A DNA stretch of 64,000 nt, taken from the NCBI RefSeq assembly GCF_001866665.1, contig NZ_MLYO01000048.1:1-64000 (forward strand). Direction: 5' to 3'. Under the pieces are notes generated by a model that worked only from the letters and a program-made list of their open reading frames with translations, did not search any database and was not told where the DNA came from. Positions 44,333 to 54,000 of the stretch are shown in pieces. The translations under genes were made by a program, and so were the position numbers. How positions within the stretch are numbered: the first letter of the stretch is position 1; each line of letters begins with the position of its first letter. This DNA comes from Streptomyces monashensis (lineage in GTDB: Bacteria > Actinomycetota > Actinomycetes > Streptomycetales > Streptomycetaceae).

Positions 44333-44387
44333 CTCGGCTCCCGCTCCCGTCCTGGGCCCGCCAACCCCCAGCACGGGACACCCCTCA

Positions 44388-44408
44388 CGCCATCCCTAGC
44401 GATCGACC
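44388..44408. repeat. Right copy of 21-bp inverted repeat
   Basis: Perfect reverse complement of 43571-43591. It lies 50 bases before the excisionase start, after the XRE gene. Confidence 0.75.
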
Positions 44409-44457
44409 GGCGGGCCGGTGTTGCCGCACCCACGCCCGCCAGAAGAGGACTCACCCC

Positions 44458-44835
44458 TTGAATCGACCCGTAATATCCCCTGCCTCGACGCCAACTCCGC
44501 ACCCCGACGCCGTTCTGCCGCGCCTCTACCTCCCCGAGGAAGTCGCCGCGGTCCTCGGCTGCTCCGCCTGGTGGGTCAAGGACCGCGCCCGCCGGCGACT
44601 CATCCCGTTCACCCGCGTCGGCCGCGCCTACCGCTTCTCGTCTGATCACCTCGCCGAGATCGTGCGCATGCACGAAGAGCGCCCGACTCGGAACCCGCAG
44701 CGTCCCTGTGGCATTGCTATGCCGGCTCGGCAGCCTGCCGTGCGAGAGCGTACCGAGGCAGCCGTGCCCACGGTTCGTCTCAAGGCCCGGCCGCCTCGCC
44801 GCATGACCAAGTCCCAGTTCGGAGCCGCCGCTTAA
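44458..44835 (+). CDS. xis: Excisionase-like MerR-type HTH protein
   Basis: The 125-residue protein has a helix-turn-helix of the excisionase type: LYLPEEVAAVLGCSAWWVKDRARRRLIPFTRVGRAYRFSSDHLAEIVRMH (about 22-70). A basic tail follows. TTG 44458 has AGAGGA upstream; no other start fits the domain. It lies 31 nt before the integrase, the usual xis-int arrangement, and should direct excision. Confidence 0.85.
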   Translation: MNRPVISPASTPTPHPDAVLPRLYLPEEVAAVLGCSAWWVKDRARRRLIPFTRVGRAYRFSSDHLAEIVRMHEERPTRNPQRPCGIAMPARQPAVRERTEAAVPTVRLKARPPRRMTKSQFGAAA

Positions 44836-44866
44836 CGCACCCCACACGAGAGAAGGGAGGGAACTC

Positions 44867-46384
44867 ATGGGGTACGCAGAGAAGCGCGGCGGCTACTGGC
44901 GCGGCCGGTACAAGATCGAGGACGGCAAGTACGGCACGGTCGCCGATTCCACGGGTGCCGTGATCAAGTTCGCCACCAAGCGCGAGGCCAAGCAGGCCGC
45001 GGACGCCGAAGAGGTGACCGTTCGGCGCGGTCAGTGGCGCGACCCAGGGCTTGGGCAGGAGACCTTCGGCGAGTACGCCAGCCGCTGGTACGAGGCCCAG
45101 GACCTGGCCGCTTCGACCATGCAGAACTACAAGCGCCACATCGAGGAGCACCTGCTCCCCGAGTTCGAGGACAAGGCGCTCGCCGGCATCCTGCGCACGA
45201 ACGTCGACGCCTGGGAGAAGAAGGAGAAGGCCCTGTACGCGGCCTCCAGCGTCAAGACCTGGCGCTCGACCCTCCACCTGATCTTCGAGGACGCGATCGA
45301 CGAGGGCCTGATCACGTCCAACCCGGCCGCAAGGCGGCGCGGGCGCGGCAAACGCGCCGGCCGCTCCCGCAACCGCGGCCCGGAGAAGGTCGTCACTGAC
45401 GCGCTCGGCATCCTGCTGACCGCAGAGCGAGCTGCCCTGCTCTCCGGCCGCGACGACGAGTTCGTCGCCGTCGTCCTCAAGGGCTACACAGGCAAGCGCT
45501 GGGGCGAAATCGTCGGCTTGGAGACGGAGTTCGTCCGACCTGATGCGTTCCGCGTCGAGTGGCAGCTGTACGAACTGGACACCGGCGAGCTGGTGCGCTG
45601 CCCGCCCAAGGACGACAGCTACCGGACCATCGACGCGATGGACTGGCTGTCGGCCCTGGTCTTCGATCACATCGCCCGCACGAAGCCGACACCCTGCCCA
45701 TGCCACGGGAGGGCGTACGTTTTCCGAGGCCAGGGGGCAGCGCGGACCGGCGGCCACCACGGCGCCAAGCTCGCCGACGTAGCCCGGCTGGCCGGGGTCT
45801 CCACGGGGACCGTGTCCAATGTCCTCAACCACCCACACCGCGTCGCCGAAGCTACGCGGGTGCGGGTCGAGAAGGCCGTAGCCGACCTCGGATTCGTGCG
45901 AGGTGGCGCTGTCTCAAGGCATGCAGCCCACTGGCGCAGGAACGGTTTTGCGACCTGGTTGTTCACGCCGGCGGTCTCCGGCTGGTACCCGAAGAAGGCA
46001 CCGCAGGAGGCCCGCCCCGTGCCCATCCTCGGCGAGCCGTGGCCCGGCATCCCGGCACGAGGGCGGGGCGCCACCGATCGCGCCGATGCCTGCTGGCTCC
46101 CGATCGCCTGGGGCCTCACACCCCACGGCCTCCGTCACACCCACCGGACGATGATGGAGGACCTGGGCACGGAGAAGGTGCTCATGGACGAGCGTATGGG
46201 CCACCTCGACGGTTCGGTCTCCGCGCGCTACGCCCACGTCACTCCAGGCATGCGCAAGCGCCTCATGCTGGGGCTGACCGAGCAGTGGGAGGCAGCGCTC
46301 GACGCCCGCCTGGCCCTGTGCCCGACTTCACCGGTGCGCGTGCTCAACAACCTTCTGCGTGCACGTGCGGTGGCCCTCCCGTAG
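44867..46384 (+). CDS. int: Tyrosine integrase with inserted LacI-type helix-turn-helix
   Basis: The 505-residue site-specific recombinase has an N-terminal AP2-like arm-binding region (KRGGYWRGRYKIEDGKYG), a core-binding domain (FGEYASRWYEAQDL ... AASTMQNYKRHIEEHLLPEF), catalytic Arg I in YTGKRWGEIVGL (about 212), HGLRHTHRTMM (His-x-x-Arg, about 420) and Tyr in SVSARYAHVTPGM (about 453). Between Arg I and HxxR sits an extra block at about 301-350, KLADVARLAGVSTGTVSNVL and following, which is a LacI DNA-binding domain with hinge helix. ATG 44867 follows GAAGGGAGG. It should act on the tRNA-Pro att sites. Confidence 0.9.
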   Translation: MGYAEKRGGYWRGRYKIEDGKYGTVADSTGAVIKFATKREAKQAADAEEVTVRRGQWRDPGLGQETFGEYASRWYEAQDLAASTMQNYKRHIEEHLLPEFEDKALAGILRTNVDAWEKKEKALYAASSVKTWRSTLHLIFEDAIDEGLITSNPAARRRGRGKRAGRSRNRGPEKVVTDALGILLTAERAALLSGRDDEFVAVVLKGYTGKRWGEIVGLETEFVRPDAFRVEWQLYELDTGELVRCPPKDDSYRTIDAMDWLSALVFDHIARTKPTPCPCHGRAYVFRGQGAARTGGHHGAKLADVARLAGVSTGTVSNVLNHPHRVAEATRVRVEKAVADLGFVRGGAVSRHAAHWRRNGFATWLFTPAVSGWYPKKAPQEARPVPILGEPWPGIPARGRGATDRADACWLPIAWGLTPHGLRHTHRTMMEDLGTEKVLMDERMGHLDGSVSARYAHVTPGMRKRLMLGLTEQWEAALDARLALCPTSPVRVLNNLLRARAVALP

Positions 46385-46389
46385 CCCCA

Positions 46390-46420
46390 CGGTGCCCCGC
46401 AACACTGTTGCGGGGCACCG
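46390..46420 (+). terminator. Terminator after the integrase
   Basis: A perfect 14-bp stem (CGGTGCCCCGCAAC with GTTGCGGGGCACCG, loop ACT) lies 5 nt past the integrase stop. The following 264 bases up to the first ESAT-6-like gene contain no gene I can support. Confidence 0.88.
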
Positions 46421-46684
46421 CCGTTTCCCTTATGAGGTCGGCGATACAACGCTCATCCAGGTTGCATTGACCGATTCGGTGACACGAGCTCGTCCCGGAT
46501 GACCAGATGGCCCTCAGCCTCGCCCTATCGCATGCACCAGATCACGCCACTTCGGTCCCCTTCGCGTTGCGCCTGCAACTTGGGATGCGAGAGGATGTTC
46601 GACGCACTGTGGGCTCTGGCGTCGCGAGGTGAAGCAGCGGCGATTGAGTAGTCCCGGCACACAACACGCTTACGGGGTGGGTGG

Positions 46685-47017
46685 ATGAAGTTCGACATGG
46701 GGTCGACGACCCTGTCGCAGCTCGGGAAGAGCACCGTCGGCTCAAGCGACGACCTGGGAACGCTGATCAGGTTGCTGATCCAGGCGGCCGAACCGTTGGA
46801 GGGGAAGTTCAACGGTGCCGGCAAGGCCGCGTTCGACACGTTCAAGGTGCATGCCGACGAGATCACGGCGGACCTGAACAGCTCGCTGGGCGCGATCCTC
46901 GGCGGTCAGTCCGGTATGGACACGGCGTTCGGCAGTGGTGACGTGGAGTTGGGTGACAACGCGCACCAGAACATGGGGATGGCCAACTTCGACGCGGCCC
47001 GTTTCGGCGCGCGATAA
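46685..47017 (+). CDS. ESAT-6/WXG100-like secreted protein
   Basis: The 110-residue helical protein reads MKFDMGSTTLSQLGKSTVGSSDDLGTL (no signal peptide), then PLEGKFNGAGKAAFDTFKVHADEITADLNSSL. It has the two-helix layout of type VII substrates, but the W-x-G turn is not literal; the turn is FNGAGKAAF. It is the first gene of the type VII locus and paired with the next gene, so the two may form the usual heterodimer. Confidence 0.75.
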   Translation: MKFDMGSTTLSQLGKSTVGSSDDLGTLIRLLIQAAEPLEGKFNGAGKAAFDTFKVHADEITADLNSSLGAILGGQSGMDTAFGSGDVELGDNAHQNMGMANFDAARFGAR

Positions 47018-47073
47018 CCGTCCTCGAAGAGCAAGTCAACGCTGTCGTCACCGTCTTCAAGGGGGACTCGATC

Positions 47074-47385
47074 ATGGCTCAGAACCAAGACCGCCGCTCG
47101 TACGACACCGGCGCCTCCGCCGACGTACAGACCAGCCTGGCCGGCATCATCGGTCATCTGGAGCGCGTGCTGGCCGACCGCGACCGGGCGGTCAAGGCGG
47201 CGATGGCCAACTTCCAGGCCGATGGTGTCTCGGACGAGTACCACGGCAAGGAGGTCCGCTGGCACAAAGCCGCGGCCGAGGTGCGCGAGATCATCCGTCT
47301 GGTGCGCAACACGCTGGAGCAGAACGACGGCACCGCTCAGGCCACCCTCGCCAAGGCGAAGGCAGCGGTCGACAACATCGGCTGA
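47074..47385 (+). CDS. ESAT-6/WXG100-like secreted protein, second
   Basis: The 103-residue helical protein has an N-terminal helix DVQTSLAGIIGHLERVLADRDRAVKAAMANF and the turn DEYHGKEVRW (YxG in place of WxG). A second helix ends DNIG. ATG 47074 follows GGGGGA. It is the likely partner of the protein encoded 56 nt upstream. Confidence 0.75.
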   Translation: MAQNQDRRSYDTGASADVQTSLAGIIGHLERVLADRDRAVKAAMANFQADGVSDEYHGKEVRWHKAAAEVREIIRLVRNTLEQNDGTAQATLAKAKAAVDNIG

Positions 47386-47463
47386 CCGGCGGTTGGCGGT
47401 GCCCCTCTCCGCTCCCGTCGGCCGCTCGCCCGAACAGGCCATGCATCTGTAGCCTGCGCGACC

Positions 47464-47940
47464 ATGGCTGACATGTTCGAGCTGATGCTTGCGTTGGACT
47501 TGCGTGACGAGTTGTCGGCGGGGGAACTCACGGAGCTGCGATGGCATCTGGGAGCAGGCCCCCAGCCGGAAACATTCCGTATCGTCACCGAATTTCCGGT
47601 CGTGGTGGATGACGAAGACGGAGAGTTCGTCATCGAGGATCATCCCGAGCCCCTTCTCGGCCAGCAGGGTGGTGGCTACAAGGTCGGGGGTGCACTTGTC
47701 TCCGTGCTGCTGCGTCTGCAGGACCCGGGGCAGGAGGGCTGGGCGCTGACCAGCCGGCAGGAGATCCATCCGGACGATTTCGAGCGCACTGGTGAACTCC
47801 TCAGCTGGCTTGCGGCCAAGGCCAGCGAGCGGCACCGAGGCTCCGGCGGCGAGGTCCATCTTGGCTGGATTCGGTTCTACGAAGAGCGCCTGCCCGTGCC
47901 TTTGGTAGTGCGTGACGGCGCAGTCGTCTGGCCGTCATAG
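47464..47940 (+). CDS. Hypothetical protein in type VII locus
   Basis: The 158-residue acidic protein begins MADMFELMLALDLRDELSAGELTELRWHLG and contains LTSRQEIHPDDFERTGELLSWLA. No signal peptide or membrane segment and no recognised family. It is between the ESAT-6-like pair and the membrane components on the same strand. A chaperone-like role is possible but unsupported. Confidence 0.55.
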   Translation: MADMFELMLALDLRDELSAGELTELRWHLGAGPQPETFRIVTEFPVVVDDEDGEFVIEDHPEPLLGQQGGGYKVGGALVSVLLRLQDPGQEGWALTSRQEIHPDDFERTGELLSWLAAKASERHRGSGGEVHLGWIRFYEERLPVPLVVRDGAVVWPS

Positions 47941-48108
47941 GTCCGGGACGACGGGGCGAGGTGGTCACGGAGGCAGAGCGCTATGGCTGAGGCATCGTCG
48001 GCCTGCGCTGCTGACCGCCGCCCGTCTCCTGCCTCGTTGCGTCCCGAATCCGCACGGCGAGAAGATGTTCGGCGAGCACCCGCGTGTCCAGCGAACCGGA
48101 TTTGAGTG

Positions 48109-48402
48109 ATGTCAGCCCAGGATTACGACAGTCAGCTTCTTGAGTCCGTGGCGGTGCGGCGTCGGCGGTTGCGTGATGCCGTGTTGTTCGGGGCGCAGCG
48201 GCAGCGGCGGACCGTGGACGAGCGGCTCGGGAAGGCGTTCGCGGGGGTGGTGATCGCCGCCGTGGTGTGTGCCGGGTGTGTGGGGTGGTCCTTCATCGCA
48301 CATCGCGTGATCGGGAAGGCTCCGTACGGGACCTCTGTGCCTGTGTTCACGCCCTCCGGTCAGCCCACCGCTCCACCGCAGCCTGCGAATTCGGCCCGAT
48401 GA
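48109..48402 (+). CDS. Small single-pass membrane protein of type VII locus
   Basis: The 97-residue protein has a basic N-terminal cytoplasmic part, one helix (AGVVIAAVVCAGCVGWSFIA, about 46-65) and a Pro-rich outside tail. It starts at ATG 48109 (GTG 48106 also possible) and lies 13 nt before eccD. Similar small proteins lie in actinomycete ESX loci, but the function is unknown. Confidence 0.65.
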   Translation: MSAQDYDSQLLESVAVRRRRLRDAVLFGAQRQRRTVDERLGKAFAGVVIAAVVCAGCVGWSFIAHRVIGKAPYGTSVPVFTPSGQPTAPPQPANSAR

Positions 48403-48415
48403 TAGGTTCGAACGC

Positions 48416-49771
48416 GTGATATCCCGGGGGACTGTGAGCCGTACGGCACTGAGTCGAGTCACATTGGTCGGTGAGCGGCGTCGGGTGGATCTGGTGCTGC
48501 CGGCTCGGGAGCCTGTCGGGCTGCTGTTGCCCGAGGTGATGCGTCTGCTCGACGACCGGGTGGCCGAGCATCCGCAGGCCCGGCACCTGGTGACGGCCGA
48601 CGGAAGTGCTCTGGAGCCGGATGCCACGCTGGAGTCGGCGGGAGTGCCCGACGGTGCTGTACTCCGGCTGGTCCGGGTCGAGGACGCGCCGTCCGCTCCG
48701 GTAGTCCATGACGTGAGTGACGAGGCTGCCGGCGATCTGGATGTGCGGGCCTGGCGGTGGGACGCGAGGGCGCGGCGGATCACGGCCGCGGGCGCGGGTG
48801 TGGTCTGGGCGTCGGCCGTCGGCTTCATGGCGCGCCAGGGATTCGAGGCCAAGGCCGCCGGATGGGCGCTCCTCGTGACCGCGGTGGTAGCCGCGGCGGC
48901 TGGTGCGCTGCTGGGGCGGGCCGGGCACAAGGGGCTTGCCGCCGCTCTGGTCGTGGTGAGCGCCGCTGTGGGCGTGCAGGGCGCCTGGTCGGTTGCCGAC
49001 GCACAGGGCTGGCCGGGAGCGGTGCGGTTGGCCGCCGTGCTCTCGGTCCTGGTGGTGGCGCTGTTGCTGCTCGGGTGGTTCTCGCCGTTCGGGCGGGGTG
49101 CACTGGTCGGGGCAGGGGCGCTGGCCGGAGCGGGCGCGTGCTGGGAGGTGGCGCTCGCGTTTCAGTCCGGCGGAGCCGGTTCGGCACGTGCCGGGGCGCT
49201 GCTCGCCGTGGTGTCCGTTGTCGCGCTGGGCGTGCTGCCCCGGTTGGCGCTGGCGGCGTCGGGCCTGTCCGGGCTGGACGACCGGCGTTCCGCGGGCTCG
49301 TCCGTCAGCCGCTACCAGGTGGCCACCGCGTTGGCCGCCACGCATCGGGGGCTGGCGCTGGCGACGCTCGTCACCGCGGTCTGCGGTGCCGTTGCCGGAG
49401 TGCTGGCGGTACGTACCGTAACGGTATGGACGGTGCTGCTGGCCGTCGCCGCGGCGTTCGTCCTCGCGCTGCGGGCGCGCGCCTACCCGCTGGTGGCGGA
49501 GGTAGTCGCACTGCTCGCGGCATCCATGGTGGTGGCGCTGCGGTTGGCCTGGTTGTGGCGGGAGCACTCGGGAGCCCCGGCACCGCTCGCCGCTCTCGGC
49601 GTGCTGGTCGTGCTGTCCCTGGGTGTGCTGGCCGTGCAGCCCGCCGAGCATGTCCGAGTACGGCTGCGCAAGGCCGGCGACGTGCTGGAGTCGGCTGGTG
49701 TGGTCGCTCTGTTCCCGCTGGTCCTCGGGGTGTTCGGGGTGTACGGGCGGCTCCTGGGCACCTTCGCGTGA
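48416..49771 (+). CDS. eccD: EccD, type VII secretion membrane channel component
   Basis: The 451-residue protein has an N-terminal ubiquitin-like domain (SRVTLVGERRRVDLVLPAREPVGLLLPEVMRLLDD, to about residue 90) and about eleven transmembrane helices. This is the standard EccD layout (about 450-500 residues). GTG 48416 is used with a modest AGG upstream; GTG 48434 has GGGGGA but too close. The gene is followed 10 nt later by the MinD-like ATPase. Confidence 0.88.
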   Translation: MISRGTVSRTALSRVTLVGERRRVDLVLPAREPVGLLLPEVMRLLDDRVAEHPQARHLVTADGSALEPDATLESAGVPDGAVLRLVRVEDAPSAPVVHDVSDEAAGDLDVRAWRWDARARRITAAGAGVVWASAVGFMARQGFEAKAAGWALLVTAVVAAAAGALLGRAGHKGLAAALVVVSAAVGVQGAWSVADAQGWPGAVRLAAVLSVLVVALLLLGWFSPFGRGALVGAGALAGAGACWEVALAFQSGGAGSARAGALLAVVSVVALGVLPRLALAASGLSGLDDRRSAGSSVSRYQVATALAATHRGLALATLVTAVCGAVAGVLAVRTVTVWTVLLAVAAAFVLALRARAYPLVAEVVALLAASMVVALRLAWLWREHSGAPAPLAALGVLVVLSLGVLAVQPAEHVRVRLRKAGDVLESAGVVALFPLVLGVFGVYGRLLGTFA

Positions 49772-49781
49772 GGTGGCGGTG

Positions 49782-51095
49782 ATGACGACTTCCGGCCGCT
49801 GGCAGGACGACGTGCTGCGTGAGCTGACCGCGGGGCCGGCCGACGAGGTGCGCGAGCAGCCTGCGCCGGGTGAAGCCCGGCAGCCCTTGCCCGTGCGCCT
49901 CCCGGACGAGGAGCGCCCCAACCCGGGTCGGCCGTCCCGCGAACAGCACACCACGGGTCCGGTCTCGCGCGAGAACGAGCAGCAGTCCGCCCCGCACACC
50001 CCGGCTCAAGCGCCCCCGCGCATGGCGAACGAGGTTCCGCCGGCACCGCCGGCCCAGGCTCACGCCGGTACCGGCTCCTCCGCTCCCGGCGTCGAGGCAG
50101 CCTCGCAGACCCCGGCGACGCCACCGAACGCATCCCCCGCCGTACGGCCGCCCCGCCAGGCCCGGCTGCCCATGGCGACGCCCGAGCCTGTGCCGACGCT
50201 CGACCCGCGCCTCGCCATAGCGCTTGGTTCTCCTCAGCACGGCGACTCGCTGGTCCGGCGCTCGGGCCGGTCGCTGCGCAAGCTGACCTCGTCGGCTGCG
50301 CAGGAGGTCGCCGAGGAGAGCCGGCTGGGCGGTCTGCTGCAGCAGCCGGTGACCACGGGCCGGGTGATCGCGGTGACGTCGATCCGAGGTGGTGTCGGCA
50401 AGACCACGACCGCCGCGCTGCTCGCGCGGACGTTCAGCCACTACCGACACGACCCGGTGCTCGCCCTGGAGGCGGACGCCGCTCTGGGGACGCTGCCGGT
50501 GCGGATGGGCGCTCAGTCCGTACGCTGGTCGTGCGTCGAACTCGCCCGGATCCTCACCCCGTCGATGCAACTGACCGACGTCACCGGGTACCTGGTGCCC
50601 GTTGCGGACGGCGGCTGGCTGCTGCCCGCTAGTCAAGGGCGGGTGGGTGCCCCGCTGGACGTTGCGACCTACCGCACTGTCACGCTCGCGCTACGGCGTT
50701 ACTTCGCCGTCACTGTGGTCGACTGCGAGACGCTGCCCGGCGAGGTGGCCCGCACCGCGATGGACACCGCGCACGCGCGGGTGGTCGTTGCCCCGCTCAC
50801 CGCCGAAGGGGTGGGCGGTACCCGCATCGTCCTGGACTGGCTCGGCGGGCTGCCGCATGGCGCGCTCGCGTCCACCGTCGTGGCCCTCACCTCGAACACG
50901 CCCGATGCGCATCTCGATCTGAAGGCCGCCACGGCCCATTTGCGGGAAACCGGAGTCACCCTCGTGCATCTGCCCTACGACCGGCATCTGGCCGGTGGCG
51001 GACCGATCATGCCCGACCGGCTCGGCGAGGCCACGCGCCGCGCGGCCACCCAGCTCGCCGCCGAGACGCTGCAGAGGGCGGTGCGGGTGCGTTGA
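49782..51095 (+). CDS. MinD/ParA-like ATPase of type VII locus
   Basis: The 437-residue protein has a long Pro/Ala/Glu-rich disordered N-terminus (about 1-150). A deviant Walker A P-loop ATPase follows (SIRGGVGKTTTAALLA, about 200), with ALEADAALGTLPVRM and VVDCETLPGEVARTAMDTAHARVVVAP. It resembles the EspI/SCO57xx-type ATPases near ESX genes, which regulate or localise secretion. The stop overlaps the TTG of eccC by 4 nt. Confidence 0.82.
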   Translation: MTTSGRWQDDVLRELTAGPADEVREQPAPGEARQPLPVRLPDEERPNPGRPSREQHTTGPVSRENEQQSAPHTPAQAPPRMANEVPPAPPAQAHAGTGSSAPGVEAASQTPATPPNASPAVRPPRQARLPMATPEPVPTLDPRLAIALGSPQHGDSLVRRSGRSLRKLTSSAAQEVAEESRLGGLLQQPVTTGRVIAVTSIRGGVGKTTTAALLARTFSHYRHDPVLALEADAALGTLPVRMGAQSVRWSCVELARILTPSMQLTDVTGYLVPVADGGWLLPASQGRVGAPLDVATYRTVTLALRRYFAVTVVDCETLPGEVARTAMDTAHARVVVAPLTAEGVGGTRIVLDWLGGLPHGALASTVVALTSNTPDAHLDLKAATAHLRETGVTLVHLPYDRHLAGGGPIMPDRLGEATRRAATQLAAETLQRAVRVR

Positions 51096-54000
51096 CCCAG
51101 CAACAGGTCCACCGCCCAGCACGCTCGACGCGCCCTCTGCTCCCGCTGGCGGCCCGCACGATCGAGCCTCCGCCGAACCTGCCCGAAGGCAAGACCGGCA
51201 GCCCGGCGACCGCGCTGTTGCCGATGGCCGGCGTCATGAGCTCGGTCGTGATGATGACGGTGATCCGCTCCAGCCAGTTCGCGGGCCTGGGCGCCGTCGT
51301 CCTCGTCATCGCGCTGCTCGGTGCGGTCGCCCTGTTCCTCTCGCAGCGCGGCAAGGCACAGCGCCAGCGGCGCGTCCAGCGTGAGCGGTACCTGGAGTAC
51401 CTGGAAGAGCTGCGCGCCAATCTGGGCGCTGACGAGCGAGAGCGTCGTCGTGCCGCCCGGCTGTTGCACCCCGCGCCCGCGGCCCTGTACGACGTTCTGC
51501 GTGATCCGGGCCGGCTGTGGGAGCGGCGCCGTACGGACACGGACTTCCTTCACATGCGGGTCGGTGTCGGTGACGTACCCGTGCAGGAGCTGACTATCGG
51601 CCAGCAGGCGGTCGGAGGCGTGCTCACCCCGCCTGACCCGTTCATGCTGAACGAGGCGCGCGCCCTGCAGGCCCGCTTCAGCACGGTGTCGGACCATCCG
51701 CTGACCGTTCCGCTGGACCGGGCTGGCAACGTCAGCATCGTTGGCGACCGTGCGGGGGTGCTGCGCGTCGCGCGGTCCCTGCTCGTGCAGGTGGCCGTGA
51801 CCCACGCGCCGGACGACGTGGCCGTCGCGCTCGCGATGCCCGGGGACCGTGTCGAGGAGTGGGAGTGGGCGAAGTGGCTCCCGCACGTTCTCGACCCGCA
51901 AAGCCATGACGGCGCCCTCGCAGCACGCCGTATCGCTCCAGGCATGGCTCAGCTGGCTCAGGTGATCGGCACGGATCTGGGGCGGCTTGCCTCGTACGCG
52001 GCGGAGGTGCGCCGTGGGCTGTCCGACAGGAAGGCGCTCGCGCTGACCGACCGGCTGCTGGTGCTCAGCGACGCGTACGGGGAGAACGCCGTCGACCTTC
52101 CGCGTCCGGACGCCGCCGTCGCCCTGGACGACATGGGTGTCACGGTCCTGCACCTGCTCGCCGAACAGATCCACGAGCCCGATCACGTGTCCGTGCGCAT
52201 CACCGTCGACGGCAACGAGGTCACCGTAGAGGATCTGCGCGGAGAGCAGGTCGTACGGACGGACGGGGTCGTCGACCGCACCGAGCTCCCCGAGGCAGAG
52301 GGCCTCGCCCGAGCCCTCGCGCCGCTGCGGCTGTCCGCGGAGACCGCTGCCGAGGGCATGCCCGTCTCCGGCCCGGTCGACTTCCCGCAGCTGCTCGGCA
52401 TCGACGACATGGCCGCCCTCGACCCGGTCCGGACGTGGGCGCCGCGCGGGGAGCGGGACTTCCTGCGCGTGCCGATCGGCCTGGACGACCGGCATCAGCC
52501 GGTGCTGCTCGACCTGAAGGAGTCTGCCGAACTCGGCATGGGGCCGCACGGGCTGTGCGTTGGCGCGACAGGCTCCGGCAAGAGCGAACTACTGCGTACC
52601 CTCGTCCTTGCGCTGGTGACGACGCACGGACCGGACGATCTGGCGATGGTCCTCGTCGACTACAAGGGCGGTGCCACCTTCGCCCCGTTCGCCGGCCTGC
52701 CGCACGTGGCGGGAGTCATCACGAACCTGGAGAACCAGGCCGGACTGGTCGAGCGTGTCCACACCTCCCTCGCCGGTGAGATCAAACGCCGCCAGCAGGT
52801 CCTCAAGGACGCGGGCAACATCGCCGACATCGGGCACTACCGCACCTTGCGCGCCACGGCCCGGCCCGAACTTGAGCCGCTGCCCCATCTGTTCGTCGTC
52901 ATCGACGAGTTTGGTGAACTCCTCACCGCGAAACCGGACTTCATCGACCTGTTCCTGTCGATCGGCCGCATCGGCCGTTCCATCGGTGTCCACCTGCTGC
53001 TATCCAGCCAGCGCATCGAGGGCGGCAAGCTCAGGGGGCTGGAGACGTACCTGTCGTACCGGCTCGGTCTGCGCACCTTCTCGGCGGATGAGTCCCGCAC
53101 GGTCCTGGAGACCACCGACGCCTTCCACCTGCCGCCCCTGCCCGGCTTCGGCTACCTGAAGGTCGACACCTCCACCTACACCCGCTTCAAGGCCGGCTTC
53201 GTCTCCGGTGCGTACCGCGGCCCCGCCGTACACCAGAGCACCGTCGACGCCGAGCCGCTCGCCTGGACGTACCCGGCGTTCAACGCCCCGGCACTGATAC
53301 CCACGACGGCGGATGACACCCCGGCGCCGCGTGAGCGCGAGACCGGTCCGACGGTCCTGGGCGTCGCGGTCGGCCGGCTCACCGAAGCCGCCGAACCGTT
53401 GCGCCGGATCTGGCTGCCGCCGCTGCCCGAAGCGCTCACTCTCGACGTGGCAGCGGGTCCCGTACAGGTATCCGCTGACGGCCTCCGGCTCGCCCACCCC
53501 GGCGGCCCGTTGCAGGTGCCGCTGGGCGTCCTCGACGATCCGGCCCGGCAGTGGCAGGGCCCGTGGGTGCACGATCTGAACTCCGCGGGCGGGCACACTG
53601 CCGTCATCGGCGGCCCGGCCTCCGGCAAGACGACCCTGCTGCGCACCCTGGCGCTCTCCCTGGCCCTCACCCACACACCGCGTGACGTCGCAATCTACGG
53701 CCTGGACCTGGCCGGCGGTGGCCTGAGCGCCCTGGCGGACCTGCCGCACGTCGGCGGTATCGCGACCCGCGCCAGCCACGAGCGCGCCGCCCGTACCGTC
53801 GCCGAGGTGCACGCCATGCTCGCCGAGCGCGAGGAGATCTTCCGCGAACGGGGCATCGACTCGGTCGACCAGCTGCGGGCTTTGCGGGGACGCGGGCAAC
53901 TTCCTCAGCTCGGTTCCACCGACGTGGTGCTGCTCATCGACGGATTCGGTGCTCTGCGCGACGAGTTCGCGCACCTAGATGACGATGTGGCCGACCTCCT

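Noticed and set aside
46685..47385. Strict WXG100 label for the two small secreted proteins
   Set aside because: Neither has a literal W-x-G (one has YHG, the other no match), so only the broader ESAT-6-like call is made.
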